Shown here: positions 11,469 through 22,827 of the stretch, piece after piece
Layout: every line of letters begins with the position of its first letter
Numbering within the stretch: the first letter of the stretch is position 1
Assembly: GCA_002150815.3 (NCBI GenBank)
Contig: NDFF03000222.1
Location: 1 to 64,000, forward strand
Length of the DNA stretch: 64,000 nt
Reading direction: 5' to 3'
DNA from: Grammothele lineata
Lineage: Eukaryota > Basidiomycota > Agaricomycetes > Polyporales > Polyporaceae
Position numbers and translations under genes: made by a program
The notes under the pieces: generated by a model
What the model saw: the letters and a program-made list of their open reading frames with translations, nothing else
Database searches by the model: none
What the model was told of the DNA's origin: nothing

Positions 11469-12883
11469 GAAGTTCCCCGGAGCAGTAGCACGGACTTTGT
11501 GAGTCACAAAATGATACTACAATGTAACGGGATCAGCGTCAAATTTGGAATACGCAGAATGAATTGAGCACAGTGCCGTACATACCAGCATCCGCGATAG
11601 CGTCCTCCACATGCAGCATCACCAATAAGCACGAGGACGTTGAGTGAGTGGAACAACGTTGAGGTTGCGAGACACCCTGCGCGGTGGATAGTGTGAGCGG
11701 GAGGCTGTGAGAGGTGTACGTAGTATCAAGTTGGTGACCATTCCTCAGGGTTAGTCGTACTCCGGAACGCCGTAGTAGACGGGATGCGGAGTCATATGTC
11801 ACCGGTACTGACAATCCGATGTCGATGATCCCTCCTTGTCTTGGAATATCGCTCTACAAGAATATGGCAAGTAGTGAGTGCGGGCTCTGGTAAATACTTA
11901 GAGCCCTCATGATTGTGATTGCGGAAGTCAAACCACTGACGGGCAGAATTGAAAGAACATGGACGCATGATATGCATATGTGGTGGTTGGTTTGATGACG
12001 TGATGCTTAGTAGTCAGCAAACCGTGAAGGTAGAATCGCAACTCACCGAAGACGACACACATCGCTCCGTCCACGAATGTCCATCTCTAGTCCACTGCAT
12101 ACCACCGCTCGTATATGGTTTCCAGCAAAGCAAGTACAACTCTAAACCATTACGCAATGCAAGGGCGCGGCCTCTGGTGGCAGCGAAGCGGTGATCGCCG
12201 CGATTCTCTTCCATGCTCGAACACATACGAAGATACTTCTCACGTCAATGCATCCACACGACTCCCATCCGCGCTTCACGCTCCATGCATCTGGTGGTAA
12301 TGGCGACTCGCGTCAAGGCCTCGAAGGGAAGAACGGCCAGGGCGATCTTCGCCCATTCGATGTTAAGCGGCATCATCTGGGACCTTGTTCATCGATAGGC
12401 TGGACGCATGGCAGACACTGGTGCTCCGAGTGGGACCCATCAACCGTCTCGTGGAAGGTAAAAGGAATGTGCGCAACAAGAATGCAACGTTTACACCTCG
12501 AGGATGCAGGGAGACAGACGATTTTATCGCTCACAGACTTGCCCCAAAGACCCGCAGAGCGTCGGGCTATTGCGCATCTGAAGAACGTGCTCGTAAGAGA
12601 TCCGGAGTAGAACGAGCTGGCGTTCACGACGCACCTGCGGCTCGAGCGCAGGAGCTGTCTCGACAGAAGTCGCTCGTAAAAACGATTGCTCCAGCTACTT
12701 TTCCTGCTGGCTTCTGAGATCCACAGCATAATGAGAGCAGCGCCGGGATTCGCAGACGCGAGAAGTCAATTGAGTAGCGAAAGACCATCCACGCTGGGCA
12801 CAACGCAGATCAGCCCGTCTCTTCCAGCAAGTTCGGCCTTATCGTACACTTTCCCAGACCACGCAAAGTCCTCAGAGTACAGA
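11469..12883. other. Intergenic, M4-M5
   Basis: About 1.4 kb. Several minus-strand ORFs of 60-140 residues exist (for example 11539-11814 and 12373-12729), but none shows a domain, a start with context, or consistent splicing. I cannot support a gene; a decayed one is possible. Confidence 0.4.
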
Positions 12884-14450
12884 TCAACGACGCACAATCG
12901 AGAAATACGGCGGAGGGAGCGTAGACACCGTTCCCTCATCGGAGACCGACCCCTCCCCGGCAGGCCATCCAGATAAGCTGACGCCCGCGTCCAACTCGTA
13001 TCTCCGCCCTCGCGCGTCGTGAAGTGGGGTCGCCTGGGGTGACTCGTGAGCAGGGGTGGGCGAGACGGCGTCGTCAGGACTTCGATGTCGAGCGAACGGG
13101 CGCGTGAGCGCCTGGAGGACCGAGCCTCCGTCCGCGCGAGAGGCGCGACGACGTCTCTTGTTCGATGCTCGCGGGGGTGGACCTGCGCTAGGGTTGGTCG
13201 ACAAGGGCGAGGACGAGGAGGGCGCGAAGCTTGAGCCTGCACTGCGTCCCAGCGTAGCCGACGCGGTGGAGTGGGCGTCGAGTCTAGAGTTACGACTGGA
13301 TGCATACGTGTCGACCTTCGCAGGCGGAACTGCCCCATGCGAAGGGAGAGACGACTCCGGGAACGGCGAGCCCGGAGGCCTCGCGTGCCCGGTGCTCACT
13401 GCGGTTGCAGAGCCCGTCGACGCGTCCGATGGCTGCGACCAGCCGATCAGCAACGTGTGATTGAGACTGAGATCGGTGGTGCCCGCGGTCACAGACGCGA
13501 TGGAGTCCGGTAAGTTCCACACTGGGATCTGCGTCGGCGAGGGGCTTGGGAAGGCTTGCGTAAGATCTGCACAAGGATGGGGAGGGACGATGAGTGAGCG
13601 TTATTGCAGCCGGCTGAAGGAGAAGCTGGCGACTGACCGACATGGCGCGCAGAGTGTGCACGCGATGGACGCCTCCTTCGCCACCAAAGAAAGAGGAGGG
13701 ACGCGAGAACGGCAGCAGCGACGATGGTTCCGATCATCGCTCCTAATATGACCCCCGTTTTCGAAGACGAGTGGGATGCTGGGGATAGCTGGACGGGTGG
13801 TGAATTAGACGCTGTATTTAGAGCGGAGCTTGTGGAAGCAGTTGTCGATCCCTGTGTGGTGGAAACGGAGGCTGACGAAGACGGCGCAGCCAAGCTCGTC
13901 GAACTCGTCGAACTCGTCGTGGCCTGACTGGTCGGCACTATACTCGACGTGGCTGATGACGACGTGGATGAAGTACCCCCGTCCGCCCCAGAAGAGGTCG
14001 AGGCCAAGCACGTCGCGTTCGAACTCGCCCCCACCGTCCCGCCATCCTCCGCCTTCTGCCCAGCGCTGTCCGTCACAACGATCTGCACGTCGGTCCCACC
14101 CGCGACGTTGATGGGCTCCCACAAGTATGTTCCAGTTTCCAAGTCGGGAACAGTCCTGAAGACGCTGGAACCAACGAGGATCTGGAGTTCGTAGGGCGCT
14201 GTGCCCCCGGACCAGAGCACTACGGAGGCGTTGCACTGGATGGGGTCGGGGAGGACGCCGAGGCTGATGCTTGTCGCTCGGGCGTGCGTAATGGTGTGGA
14301 GGAGGGAAAAGAAGGGGAAGATTTGCGTGATGCTGAGGAGCGGAAGCAATGTCCGTATACAGGGTCTGCGTATGAATATGGCGGCACCAATTTATTCGTA
14401 GAAAGATTTCGAAAGTGAAGTGAGACGCACTTCCGAGATGACTCGAACAT
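12884..14450 (-). CDS. M5: single-pass membrane protein, WGG/PPY family, PPPY tail
   Basis: Exons are 14450-14431, 14365-13638 and 13566-12884, giving 476 residues. The first intron (GTGCGT donor, phase 2) joins an ATG to a strong hydrophobic signal sequence. The ectodomain shows Pro-Ile-Gln-Cys, then Leu-Trp-Ser-Gly-Gly-Thr-Ala-Pro-Tyr and a late Asn-Ala-Thr-Cys-Leu. A dense Ser/Thr stalk, a Gly/Ala/Leu membrane helix and Trp-Trp-Arg-Arg-Arg-Arg follow. The tail contains Tyr-Glu-Leu-Asp-Ala-Gly-Val-Ser-Leu-Ser-Gly and ends STLPPPYFSIVRR. This is the best-supported model of the minus-strand membrane series, since every splice phase agrees with M1-M4. Confidence 0.87.
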
Positions 14451-15226
14451 CGATCTCCTAGGGGGGCAAATCCGTCTTTTAGCTCGACATTCTTGTTTTC
14501 GTCTATCCTGCGGGGCTTTCGGCTGCGATGCTGCACGACTCGTTGTCAGGAAGGATCGACAGACACTAGCGCAAACATACGTACGTGGCAGATCATCGCG
14601 TGGCATATCCTTCCAGCAGTGACTGCGAATCTTGCCCTGGAGCTCGCCTGTGGCTATAGGGAGGACCCAGAGAGGAGAGCGTACGTGGGGGTTGAGACGA
14701 GAGACCAAATACCTCAGCCAGACTCCCCCATCTGTCTTCCTTCGCGTATCCACCCTGACTAGACGTCATGCGCTTGCATACATGGCTAGAGTGGGCGAAA
14801 GGGTGACTGTAAGAGCGCAGGATTGACGGCTTCGACCTCTCTCGTGATAGGTTGCGCGACACCGCCTCGCAGAAATTGGCTGCCCAGAACGTCGGCCCGA
14901 CGTCTTGGGCAACGAGATCAACAGCTCTCGGCAAATTGAGGTAACGCTCCCACTGCGGAGTGCGAGAAGTTCTCACTGCGGTGGAATGAGTACTAATCAA
15001 CGTCCCAGAAGAAATGCACGACATACTTGCTCGCTACAAAGGTGCTTGATATGCACTATCGAGAGTGAACTTGAGCCACGAAATGCGCCTAATGGAAAAC
15101 GAATCCGGTCCAAAAACGCTTGCGGCTGACACTGGAGAACGACAATGAAGCAATGGAGCATTCGCGCAATCATACCAAGTACACCAAAGCAACAACTCAA
15201 CGTGCTCCTTATGGCACGGCACGTAC
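14451..15226. other. Intergenic between M5 and the MaoC gene
   Basis: No supported gene. It holds the M5 upstream region and the 3' flank of the hydratase gene. Confidence 0.5.
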
Positions 15227-16800
15227 TCAAAGCTTGCTCTTCTCCGCCTTCTTCACGTACGCGACCCCAGCACCCAAACACACCTATACCAACACCAACT
15301 CCATCAGCCATCCCTCCCCTCTCCACCACATAAACAAAATCGCACACGCACCTTCCCAGTGGCCAAATTCTTCGTAACGAACGCCACCTCCGTCTCCCCT
15401 TCATGTCCAGGGGCCTGCGCCGGCCCGATCTCCCACACGCTCGTCTCCAGAGCGTCCCCAGGCTTGACTGGGGCGGTGAAGCGCACGCCGAAGAGTCGGA
15501 GAGAGGAGGGGTCGCCGCCGCCGACGGCGGAGACGAGGGCGCGGGCGGCGAAGCCGAAGGTGGAGAGGCCGTGGAGGATGACGCCGCCGAAGCCGGCTGC
15601 TTGGCCGATTGCGGGGTCTGCGGGGAGCGAGAATGAGCCCGCGTTGTTGCGTGGGCAGAGAGAAGAAAGGGTGGGACAGTGGAGGATAGGGTAGGAATAG
15701 AGAGAGACGGTGTAAGGGAAGCGGGAGAGACGGTGTGGATGAAATAGGAGAGATGGGACACGCACTGATGTGAAGCTCGTTGTAGTCCCCGCTGAGACGG
15801 TAGATGACTGCCTGCTCCGCGGTCGTCTGATCACGCACGGCCCAGTCGGGCTTGCGGTCCTTGGGGATTGGCTTGCCCTGAGGCGGACCCGCGATGCGCT
15901 TGGAGAAGTTGGAGCCGGTAGCCTTCGCGCCGAGGTTGAAGGACCCGCTCTGCCAAGTTCGCGTTAGAACATACTCGTGAAGAATAGAGCGAGGGACATA
16001 CGTAGAGCCGTGCATATGGGACGTCGTTCCCGTCAACTAGTGTGGACTCCTGCTCGAGGATGATACCAGACTCTGAAATGAGGGGTAGGGTCGATATATG
16101 CGCACGAATAGAGTAGATTGAGACTCAGTACGCACTATTCTCGCTCACACCGACAATCCGCTTCTTGATCTTCCAACCGGGTCCACTCACAGCAGGGAGA
16201 GGCTTGAGAATCTCGATGGACTGGCTACCGTGAATCTGGAGATACAGATGAGGAAGACATACGAGCGGGAAAACAGTGAAGAACGGACTCCACGGTTAGG
16301 GTCAAACTTGGGGAGTCCGGGAGCACGCTTCCCACCGGTCATGAGTTTGCGGAAGTTGACGACATCCTGGTTCGTGCCTAGTGCAATGACAAGACGTTAA
16401 GAAGAGGATGCTGGGACGAAGGCTCATTCTGGCTTACCCTTGAAGGGAAGGACGACCGGATATGTGGGGAAGGGGGACCATGACTTGTCTGTGCACACGT
16501 ATGAGCAACGGGGAACCTTGTACCAGAACGTAGCGTACATACCAAGCTCTACAATCGCACATCGAGGCCAGTGAGCACGCCAATTCGCCAGTACAACATA
16601 AGAGAACTGCTCACCATTGATTATGGCGAAATCGTTCGCCTTTGCACCGATACCCGTGCCGTAGATGAGGATGTCCCGCTGGTTCCAAGAGACCTGGTTC
16701 CGGCGCGTCAGACTGCAGCACCGTCTCTCGAGCCACGAGAACGTACAGGCTGGTCCTCGTCTTGCCAACCGACGGCGGAACCAAGGTCAATCTGGGACAT
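15227..16800 (-). CDS. Peroxisomal MaoC-type (enoyl-CoA hydratase 2-like) enzyme
   Basis: Ten exons on the minus strand: 16800-16747, 16693-16615, 16548-16543, 16488-16438, 16377-16289, 16235-16136, 16072-16002, 15949-15766, 15617-15352 and 15283-15227. They give 318 residues, all joins in frame. The protein resembles the hydratase-2 half of fungal multifunctional beta-oxidation enzymes, which hydrates trans-2-enoyl-CoA to (R)-3-hydroxyacyl-CoA. The hydratase-2 signature appears as Leu-Ser-Gly-Asp-Tyr-Asn-Glu-Leu-His (catalytic Asp205 and His210), with Glu where Pro is usual. A His-Gly-Leu-Ser-Thr-Phe-Gly segment follows. The C-terminus is Ser-Lys-Leu, a canonical PTS1 peroxisome signal. Exon 3 is only 6 nt. 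The gene is divergent from YTM1, 358 bp away. Confidence 0.93.
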
Positions 16801-17158
16801 GGCTAGCGATGTGCAGAGGATGGGGAAGACTGAAGAGAGAGATGCGGGGTAGAAAGGGGCGAGGACGGTACATATTCACGCGACGTGGGGTAGCGACGTG
16901 GGCGGTCCTCGGGAGTCGGCCAAGGACGAACGCCGTGCCCGGTGACGCGCCCCTCGTGATCGTCGACGTGACCGCGCGCGTCGGGACGTGACGCAGATCG
17001 TGACCGTGACAAAATATTCCGCGTCCGCGCGCGGCGCTTGGCCTTCGTCCTCGGACTGGATTGTGTTTTCTGCTCGCTCCTCATTTTCCCGCTGCACTTG
17101 GAGTACAGCTCGTCTACATCTCACAGGGGATACCTAGTTGCACACCGCCTCGCGAACC
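16801..17158. promoter_or_regulatory. Shared divergent promoter region (MaoC gene / YTM1)
   Basis: A 358-bp space separates two divergent start codons, so it must hold both promoters. It is GC-rich on the left and becomes pyrimidine-rich before YTM1. No TATA box was seen. Confidence 0.6.
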
Positions 17159-18725
17159 ATGGCATCAACAAGCTCAGAAATCGCGCATCCGGTCGTTTTC
17201 ACTACGCAGACACCGTACCCTCTCCCTTCTCAAAAGTTCCTCATCCCGGCATCATGGAAGCGCTACCAGCTCTCGCAGCTCGTAAACAAGGCGCTGTCAC
17301 TACCAAAACCCGTGCCGTTTGAGTTCCTTGTACGCGGGGAGATCCTTCGCGGGACGTTAGCAGAATGGTGCGCGGAGAAGGGTGTCGGCGAGGTGAGTTC
17401 TCTGTTCTCCACCGCTCCTGCCCATGTACTCAAGAGATTTTCTCTCCTATGTATTCTAGGAAGAAACGCTGGAGATTGAGTACTTCGAGTCCGTCATGCC
17501 GCCCCAGCGCATGTCGACACTACCCCACGAAGACTGGGTGTCCTCAGTCTCTTGCCAAGTGCCCAAGTACGTCTTCATCAATTCTTCAGCACGGTCTATT
17601 CATTCATTCCCCGCATTATGCAGTTACTTCTTCACTGGGTTGTATGATGGCTCCATCCGCACATTTGACTACTCCCAAAAGCTCTTGCACACCACTACGC
17701 CCCACGCCGCGCCCATCACCTCTATCTGCGTCGTCCCCTCCTCCAACTCAGATCCAGACACGCACCTCGTCGCAAGCGGGTCACACGACCTCACCGCCCG
17801 CCTCACCCGCCTCACGCTTCCCTCCGACCCCTCAGACGCACCAAAATCGCGCACCCTCGCGTCCCTCCACCTCCACACCGCACCCATCTCTTCCATTGCC
17901 ACCAACCCCTCCGGCATCCACCTCCTCACGTCTTCCTGGGACGGTCTCATCGGGCTCTGGGACACCTCCATACCCGACACGGACCAAGTACCCGCAGACG
18001 ACGTCGTGAGCGGGGAGAGGAAAAAACGGCGACGCGTCGCGGACGACGAGGCGCGGCCACGGCGCAAGGCCCCCGTTGGTGTGCTCAAGAGCCATACCGC
18101 ACGCGTCTCGCGGGTAGTATTCGGGCGCGACACGAAGGGCACGAATGCGTACAGTTGTGGGCTTGACTCGACCGTACGCGCGTGGGACGTCGAGAGCGGG
18201 GTGTGCACGGGCACGATCGTGCGTCTCCTTCCCCTCTCCCCACGTCGCTTTTGAATGCTTACTAATGACGCCCGCGCGAAACAGACCGCGTCCTCAAAAC
18301 CCTTCCTCGACCTCACCCTCTCCCAAAACGGCTCCACCGCGCTCGCCGCGTCCTCCGATCGCACGGTGTGCCAGTACGACCTCCGCGCGGCCTCTTCCTC
18401 CGCCGTCACGCCCTCCGTCGCGTCCCTCTCGCACCCCGCAACGCCGTCGTGCATCGCTGTCGCCCCTTCCTCTTCCGCGTCGACTCTACCCTCACCTGGC
18501 GCGTCAGAGCATCAAGTCGTCACCGGGGCATACGACGGTGTTGTCCGCCTATGGGATCTGCGGAGCACGAAGGCGGCTATCGCGGCGTTCCGTGCGTGGG
18601 AGGGCCAGACGAACGCGGGAGGGAGGAAGGTGTTGAGTGTAGATTGGGCAAGGGGACTGGTGGGCGTAGGTGGGGAGGGCGGGGTGGAGGTGTGGAAGGT
18701 TGGGGAAGGGGAGAGGGTGGGATGA
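17159..18725 (+). CDS. YTM1: Ribosome biogenesis WD40 protein Ytm1
   Basis: Exons are 17159-17392, 17460-17566, 17624-18218 and 18285-18725, giving 458 residues, the usual Ytm1 length. The N-terminal NLE-type ubiquitin-like domain (about residues 10-95) includes Ile-Pro-Ala-Ser-Trp-Lys-Arg and ends in Glu-Tyr-Phe-Glu-Ser-Val-Met-Pro-Pro. WD40 repeats follow, with recognisable Gly-His/Asp and Trp-Asp ends (for example Gly-Leu-Trp-Asp-Thr, Val-Arg-Leu-Trp-Asp). An Arg/Lys-rich insert lies mid-protein. Ytm1 works in the nucleolus with Nop7 and Erb1 in 27S pre-rRNA processing. In the known family its NLE domain contacts the Rea1/Mdn1 AAA machine for release. The third intron contains a good branch site (TACTAAT) before the acceptor. 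Confidence 0.95.
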
Positions 18726-19048
18726 GTGGTATGGTGCGTATGCTGTTGCGCTGGAGGCGGGAGCTTTACTCATGCTAGAACGTTCAGGGTGGGGAATGCG
18801 CGATTGTGGAGGTATGAGAAGCTGTATCTCGTGTATCCGAACACATATCGCGGAGCAAAGATCACCATAGTTGCATTGTAGCCCACACCGTAACGCCGAA
18901 CCTCCGAAAGTCGAAGAACTGAGGACTCCACTTTGACCCTCTTCGTTGTGCTCGGCGGCTGCAACAGCATGCGGTACCTGCGAGTCCAAATCCATTGGTC
19001 TCGATATCCGTCTGCTCCGAGCTGTCCTGCAGCGGATCTATTAGGTTA
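18726..19048. other. Tail-to-tail spacer, YTM1 / HET pseudogene
   Basis: 323 bp holding two converging 3' ends. Nothing else was recognised. Confidence 0.5.
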
Positions 19049-21616
19049 CTACAGAATCTCGACTTCCATCGAGTCTACCTCTTCCACCCAACCCGAAGAC
19101 TCGCCCTCCTCCAGTACATACACGAACGACCCGATCCTGCGGTGTTTGTTCATATCGCAGACCTCTGACTGTGCTTTGCTCACCGGCGTGACAACGATTC
19201 CAGCCAACTCTATGTGGTTCCAATGTAGAAGAGCAACCCATACGTCCTGCACTCCTTCGTCGTCTAGGCTGTCAAGTATACAGTCGCCAATGTACTCTTC
19301 CATTTCATCTGCCTTGCTGATAGCTTCTCGGACATCGTGTTCGTCCTGCTGTGGCTCTCGAATCCATATCAAGTGGCCCGGTGTTCTCGTACTCCACGCA
19401 CATCGCACAACCGGGGCGCGAAGGACGACAAACCCTCCTATAACCTCACCGAACGGTGCCTCTTCGTGCTTGAGCGTCACTTCGCATCGCACAACCTCCA
19501 CTGCGTCCTCTCTTTTACCACAACGGGCGTGCACGAGGCCCGCCTCCACCTGCCCATCGACGGCCGCCCACGACCACGACGGCGCGCGGTACGCAACCGG
19601 ACGCGGGCGCTGTTCCCCAGGGTCCACGGACCACAGCAGGTCCTCGATGAGCGTATCGCGCCAGAGCCCAGCGAGGTACTCCGTGCCCCGTGCGCGATAG
19701 AACTCCTCCGCGATTCCGCCAAATGCGACGAGCTTGTCTGAGGGGACTGTGATGGCCCGCCTGGTGTAGTCCCACAGAGCGGCTTCCCACGCCTCGCGGA
19801 CTGCGAACCATTCTTCGGAGCCAGGGACGAGGCTGCTTGAGGACTCTTCGCGTTTGACAGCTGAATGCAAAACGATAGACCGCGAGTGCTCTCTCGTGTG
19901 TAGGAACACGTGGCCCCAGGTGGAGTCTGGGATGGTGAGGATTGGCTGTGAGGCTCGCGCCGAAGGCGTTAGGTGGTGCGTCTCGCCCGGCGAGTGGTGC
20001 GGATTGCCTTGCAAGGTGGGCATCTAGTACCAGATCTGTAAGGTGGAAACGGCGCGTGTGGTCTATCGTTTTGCATTCAGCTGGAAAAACACGTCCGGGC
20101 AGTTGAAGAAGTCGGCTTTGGCGTCCGTGCTCCGCACGGGATGCTCGCTGAAGGAGCCGCCGACGTTCTGGATGGCCGTATGGCAGTGGAACTGGACGGT
20201 ATGGGACGCGAACACCAGGGCGCACTGGGACATGGCGTACTCCTGCATGCACCACCCTCTCCCGCTTATAGGCTCTCTCCCGGGCTCGTGCTGATCTCTC
20301 CAGAGTTCGCGCGGGTCGGAGTTCATCCAGATAGGGGAGACGCATACTTCGCCAACACACATTTCTGCCTCTGAGCGCCTGTTGACGACGTCATCGGAAG
20401 GCGGACAAATGAACGGCACCTCCACATCGCGCGCGAATTGGGGAGAAGGGATGGCGGGCCGTGTTTCCAGGAACCCTGCGCTGACGCGGGCCGCGCTGGC
20501 AGCGACGATAGTCATGTATGCGTCGCGATAGATGTGGCGCATCTGCCCGATTTCATGAAGCTTGTCCTCGATCGAGTCCTGGATGATGCATAGCGTGTCT
20601 ACCCAGAGGTAATGGATGCCGAGGGAATGAGTGGTGTGAATGGCGTCGAGGATAGTCTGAGGGAGGGGAGTAGGATCGATGAGCTTCGTGTAAGCGCTGA
20701 TGTTTGACGAGGTAGTGCTGTGCGGCTGAGCCTCGCCCCAGACATAGCTGAGCGCAACTTAGAAGCCTCTTGAGGTACCTCCTGTTAAGACGAGACGGGG
20801 TCTTCCGGGATCAAGACAGTCGACCACACGAGTGGGCAAGCAAGGGACGGGGTTGGGGGGAGGAACGCAGCCTTTATGGAAATGAATGCATTCGTCGAGC
20901 AGCTCTTTGGCAAGGGAAAGCGTACGAGGAGAGCCCACATTCAGAACACGGGGTCGGAAGGCGATGTCCTCCGAAACTGGATCATCTGACGCGCGTCGTG
21001 AGTTAGAAAGACTTTCGATTCTTGAAGTATGCAGACTCGCCTATGTCGGAGTATAGATATCCACGCAGCGCCCTACGCCCGTTCACAAATATGACGAAGT
21101 GACACTGTGTGACTTCCAGCGAACCTCCCAAGCTCCGATCGAAAGGTCCCTCGAACCCTACAACCACGTTGAGCAGTGTCTCGGCGGTGAACTGGTCCTC
21201 GTCACATGCCGCAGAACGAGTTGACACCATCGACAGCCTCCAGTAGCCCGGGACTGTATATCCTTCCACGTGGAGCTGTACGAATACCCGCCGCTCGACA
21301 ACCTGCCGCCGGCTTGTGTTACTGGTGGGTGTAGGAGGCCGAGGTGAGAGGCGAAAACTGTGTCCCAACATAATTCGCAAATGTATGAAGGTCGCTCATG
21401 AATGCTATAGAGTATGCGAACGGTATCAGCTCGTCTCGTACGCCTCATGTAGAGATATCTCAGTACGTGCCTCTGGTTACATTCCTCCATGTCAGGTGGG
21501 TGCAACCCTCCAGTTGGATGTGTATCTCCATGTTGAATCGAGCTATCCCAGCCCGGGGACGATCCGTTGCTACGAGTCGCTGTGTCCCCTGGTTCTTCTC
21601 CGTGGCACGTTGACAT
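19049..21616 (-). pseudogene. HET-domain (heterokaryon incompatibility) gene 1, disrupted
   Basis: The minus strand encodes a typical basidiomycete HET protein in pieces. An N-terminal region with an Ile-Cys-Glu-Leu-Cys-Trp motif and a Cys-Arg-Trp-Cys-Gln segment lies at 21616-21200. The HET core with Leu-Ser-Tyr-Val-Trp-Gly-Glu, Trp-Val-Asp-Thr-Leu-Cys-Ile and Gly-Arg-Gly-Trp-Cys-Met-Gln-Glu follows. The C-terminal region contains Ser-Trp-Ser-Trp-Ala. Several lesions break it: a frame change near 21220-21190, another near 21030, an in-frame TAA at 20761-20759 exactly where the HET core begins, and a 226-bp insertion at 19858-20083. HET proteins trigger cell death after fusion of incompatible mycelia. 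This copy looks dead unless some breaks are assembly errors. Confidence 0.82.
19858..20083. mobile_element. MITE-like insertion with 24-bp perfect terminal inverted repeats
   Basis: The ends 19858-19881 and 20060-20083 are perfect inverted repeats of 24 bp (starting CAGCTGAATGCAAAACG and ending with its complement). They bound a 226-bp non-coding segment and are flanked on both sides by GA, a possible 2-bp target duplication. Removing the segment and one GA copy joins the two HET reading frames directly, in register with the neighbouring HET paralogue. That register match is strong evidence for an insertion and not an intron. It encodes no transposase, so it would be a non-autonomous element. 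Confidence 0.8.
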
Positions 21617-22827
21617 CTGAGAGCCTTCTCCTATGACCTAGTGAATCAAAGATCCAGATTCCGTATAACGATTGAAGGCAGGTCGAAGAAGGGAGGGTGA
21701 GCGAGGACTCGAGGTCAACGACACTCGACGCTAACTTTGCCAGCGCCGCATGGTGGCCTCTTCTTGTTGGTGGTATTCGGGTCACGCGTGAGTCAAGGAA
21801 AGAAAGTTCATTGAGCCTTCGCATCGACGTCCACAGTGACCTAACTTTCTACCAAGCTGGCGTAACTATAATAGCCGGCTGAGTCGACCCACGCAGAGGC
21901 CCCGGACTATAACGAACGGCGCGTCAATGCGACCTAAACACTGTGAGGGGAAAGGAGGCAATATGAATACAAGGATTTCCACGAACAAATTTCATGTGTA
22001 CTCACCTTGATAGCAATATACAGGAGAGTGTATGAACCATCCGTCAGCGTACCTCAGCGTGGCTGCTCGTTGAGACGATGGCAAGTGCGCAAGTAGAGTG
22101 CCAGAGTCATCAGGCCGCTCAAGCGCCTGCATTTTTCGAAGTCCGCCCATTGATTGAACTTCAAACGGGTCAGTAATCCGTGTTTACTTGTCATTAGCCA
22201 TTCAGGACTCGCTTACTCCACAGCGTCCGACCGCGTCCTCGTGCTTGGCCATCACCTCATCCCGCTCTTCGTTTCTCTCCCCCTATCCTCAATGGACGTG
22301 TCAAGGTATCAAGTCTCCACGTAAACGAGCGACAGCGTGGGGTCTTTGGAGGTAGAGGCAGGAAGAGGGCAGTTACAGCATTCCGCGCACAGTCGGTCCA
22401 CGCGCAAATACTAGGGGAAGGAAGGTATTAAGCTAGTATTGAGCGTGGGTTAGGCGGGGGAGCCGGTGCATGGAGGGTAGGAAGTCATGGAGTTCTAGAC
22501 GTTTGGAGACGGGAACCTATATGGTCAGGGAATGAGGTGCGTATGTTACCCTGCTAGACGAGGGCTATGTGCTGAGTGCAGCTTTGCGTATAGAATAACA
22601 GGTAAATGCACAAGCACGCAAGGCTATGAGAAACCGTACTATCAATATCCGAATGTGTACTTTTGCATCGGTTTATTCACCTCTAGTGTGCGCAAAAGTC
22701 AGCTTCGCCGTCGTCTATCAGTTTCAAGGTCGTTCAACCGTATCGCTTGCATACTTCACGCGAACAGTACCGAATATCATCGAATCTATGAAACCCGAAC
22801 TCGCCGCTAGCAAGGCTACAATCTGCA
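21617..22827. other. Intergenic between the two HET pseudogenes
   Basis: 1.2 kb with short ORFs only. No repeat or RNA gene was recognised. Confidence 0.5.

Noticed and set aside
11539..11814. 91-codon minus-strand ORF upstream of M4
   Set aside because: No recognisable domain and no consistent extension by splicing.
20759..20785. Possible intron removing the TAA in HET pseudogene 1
   Set aside because: The only GT...AG pair that would do so without losing conserved residues is about 21 nt, too short for a spliceosomal intron.
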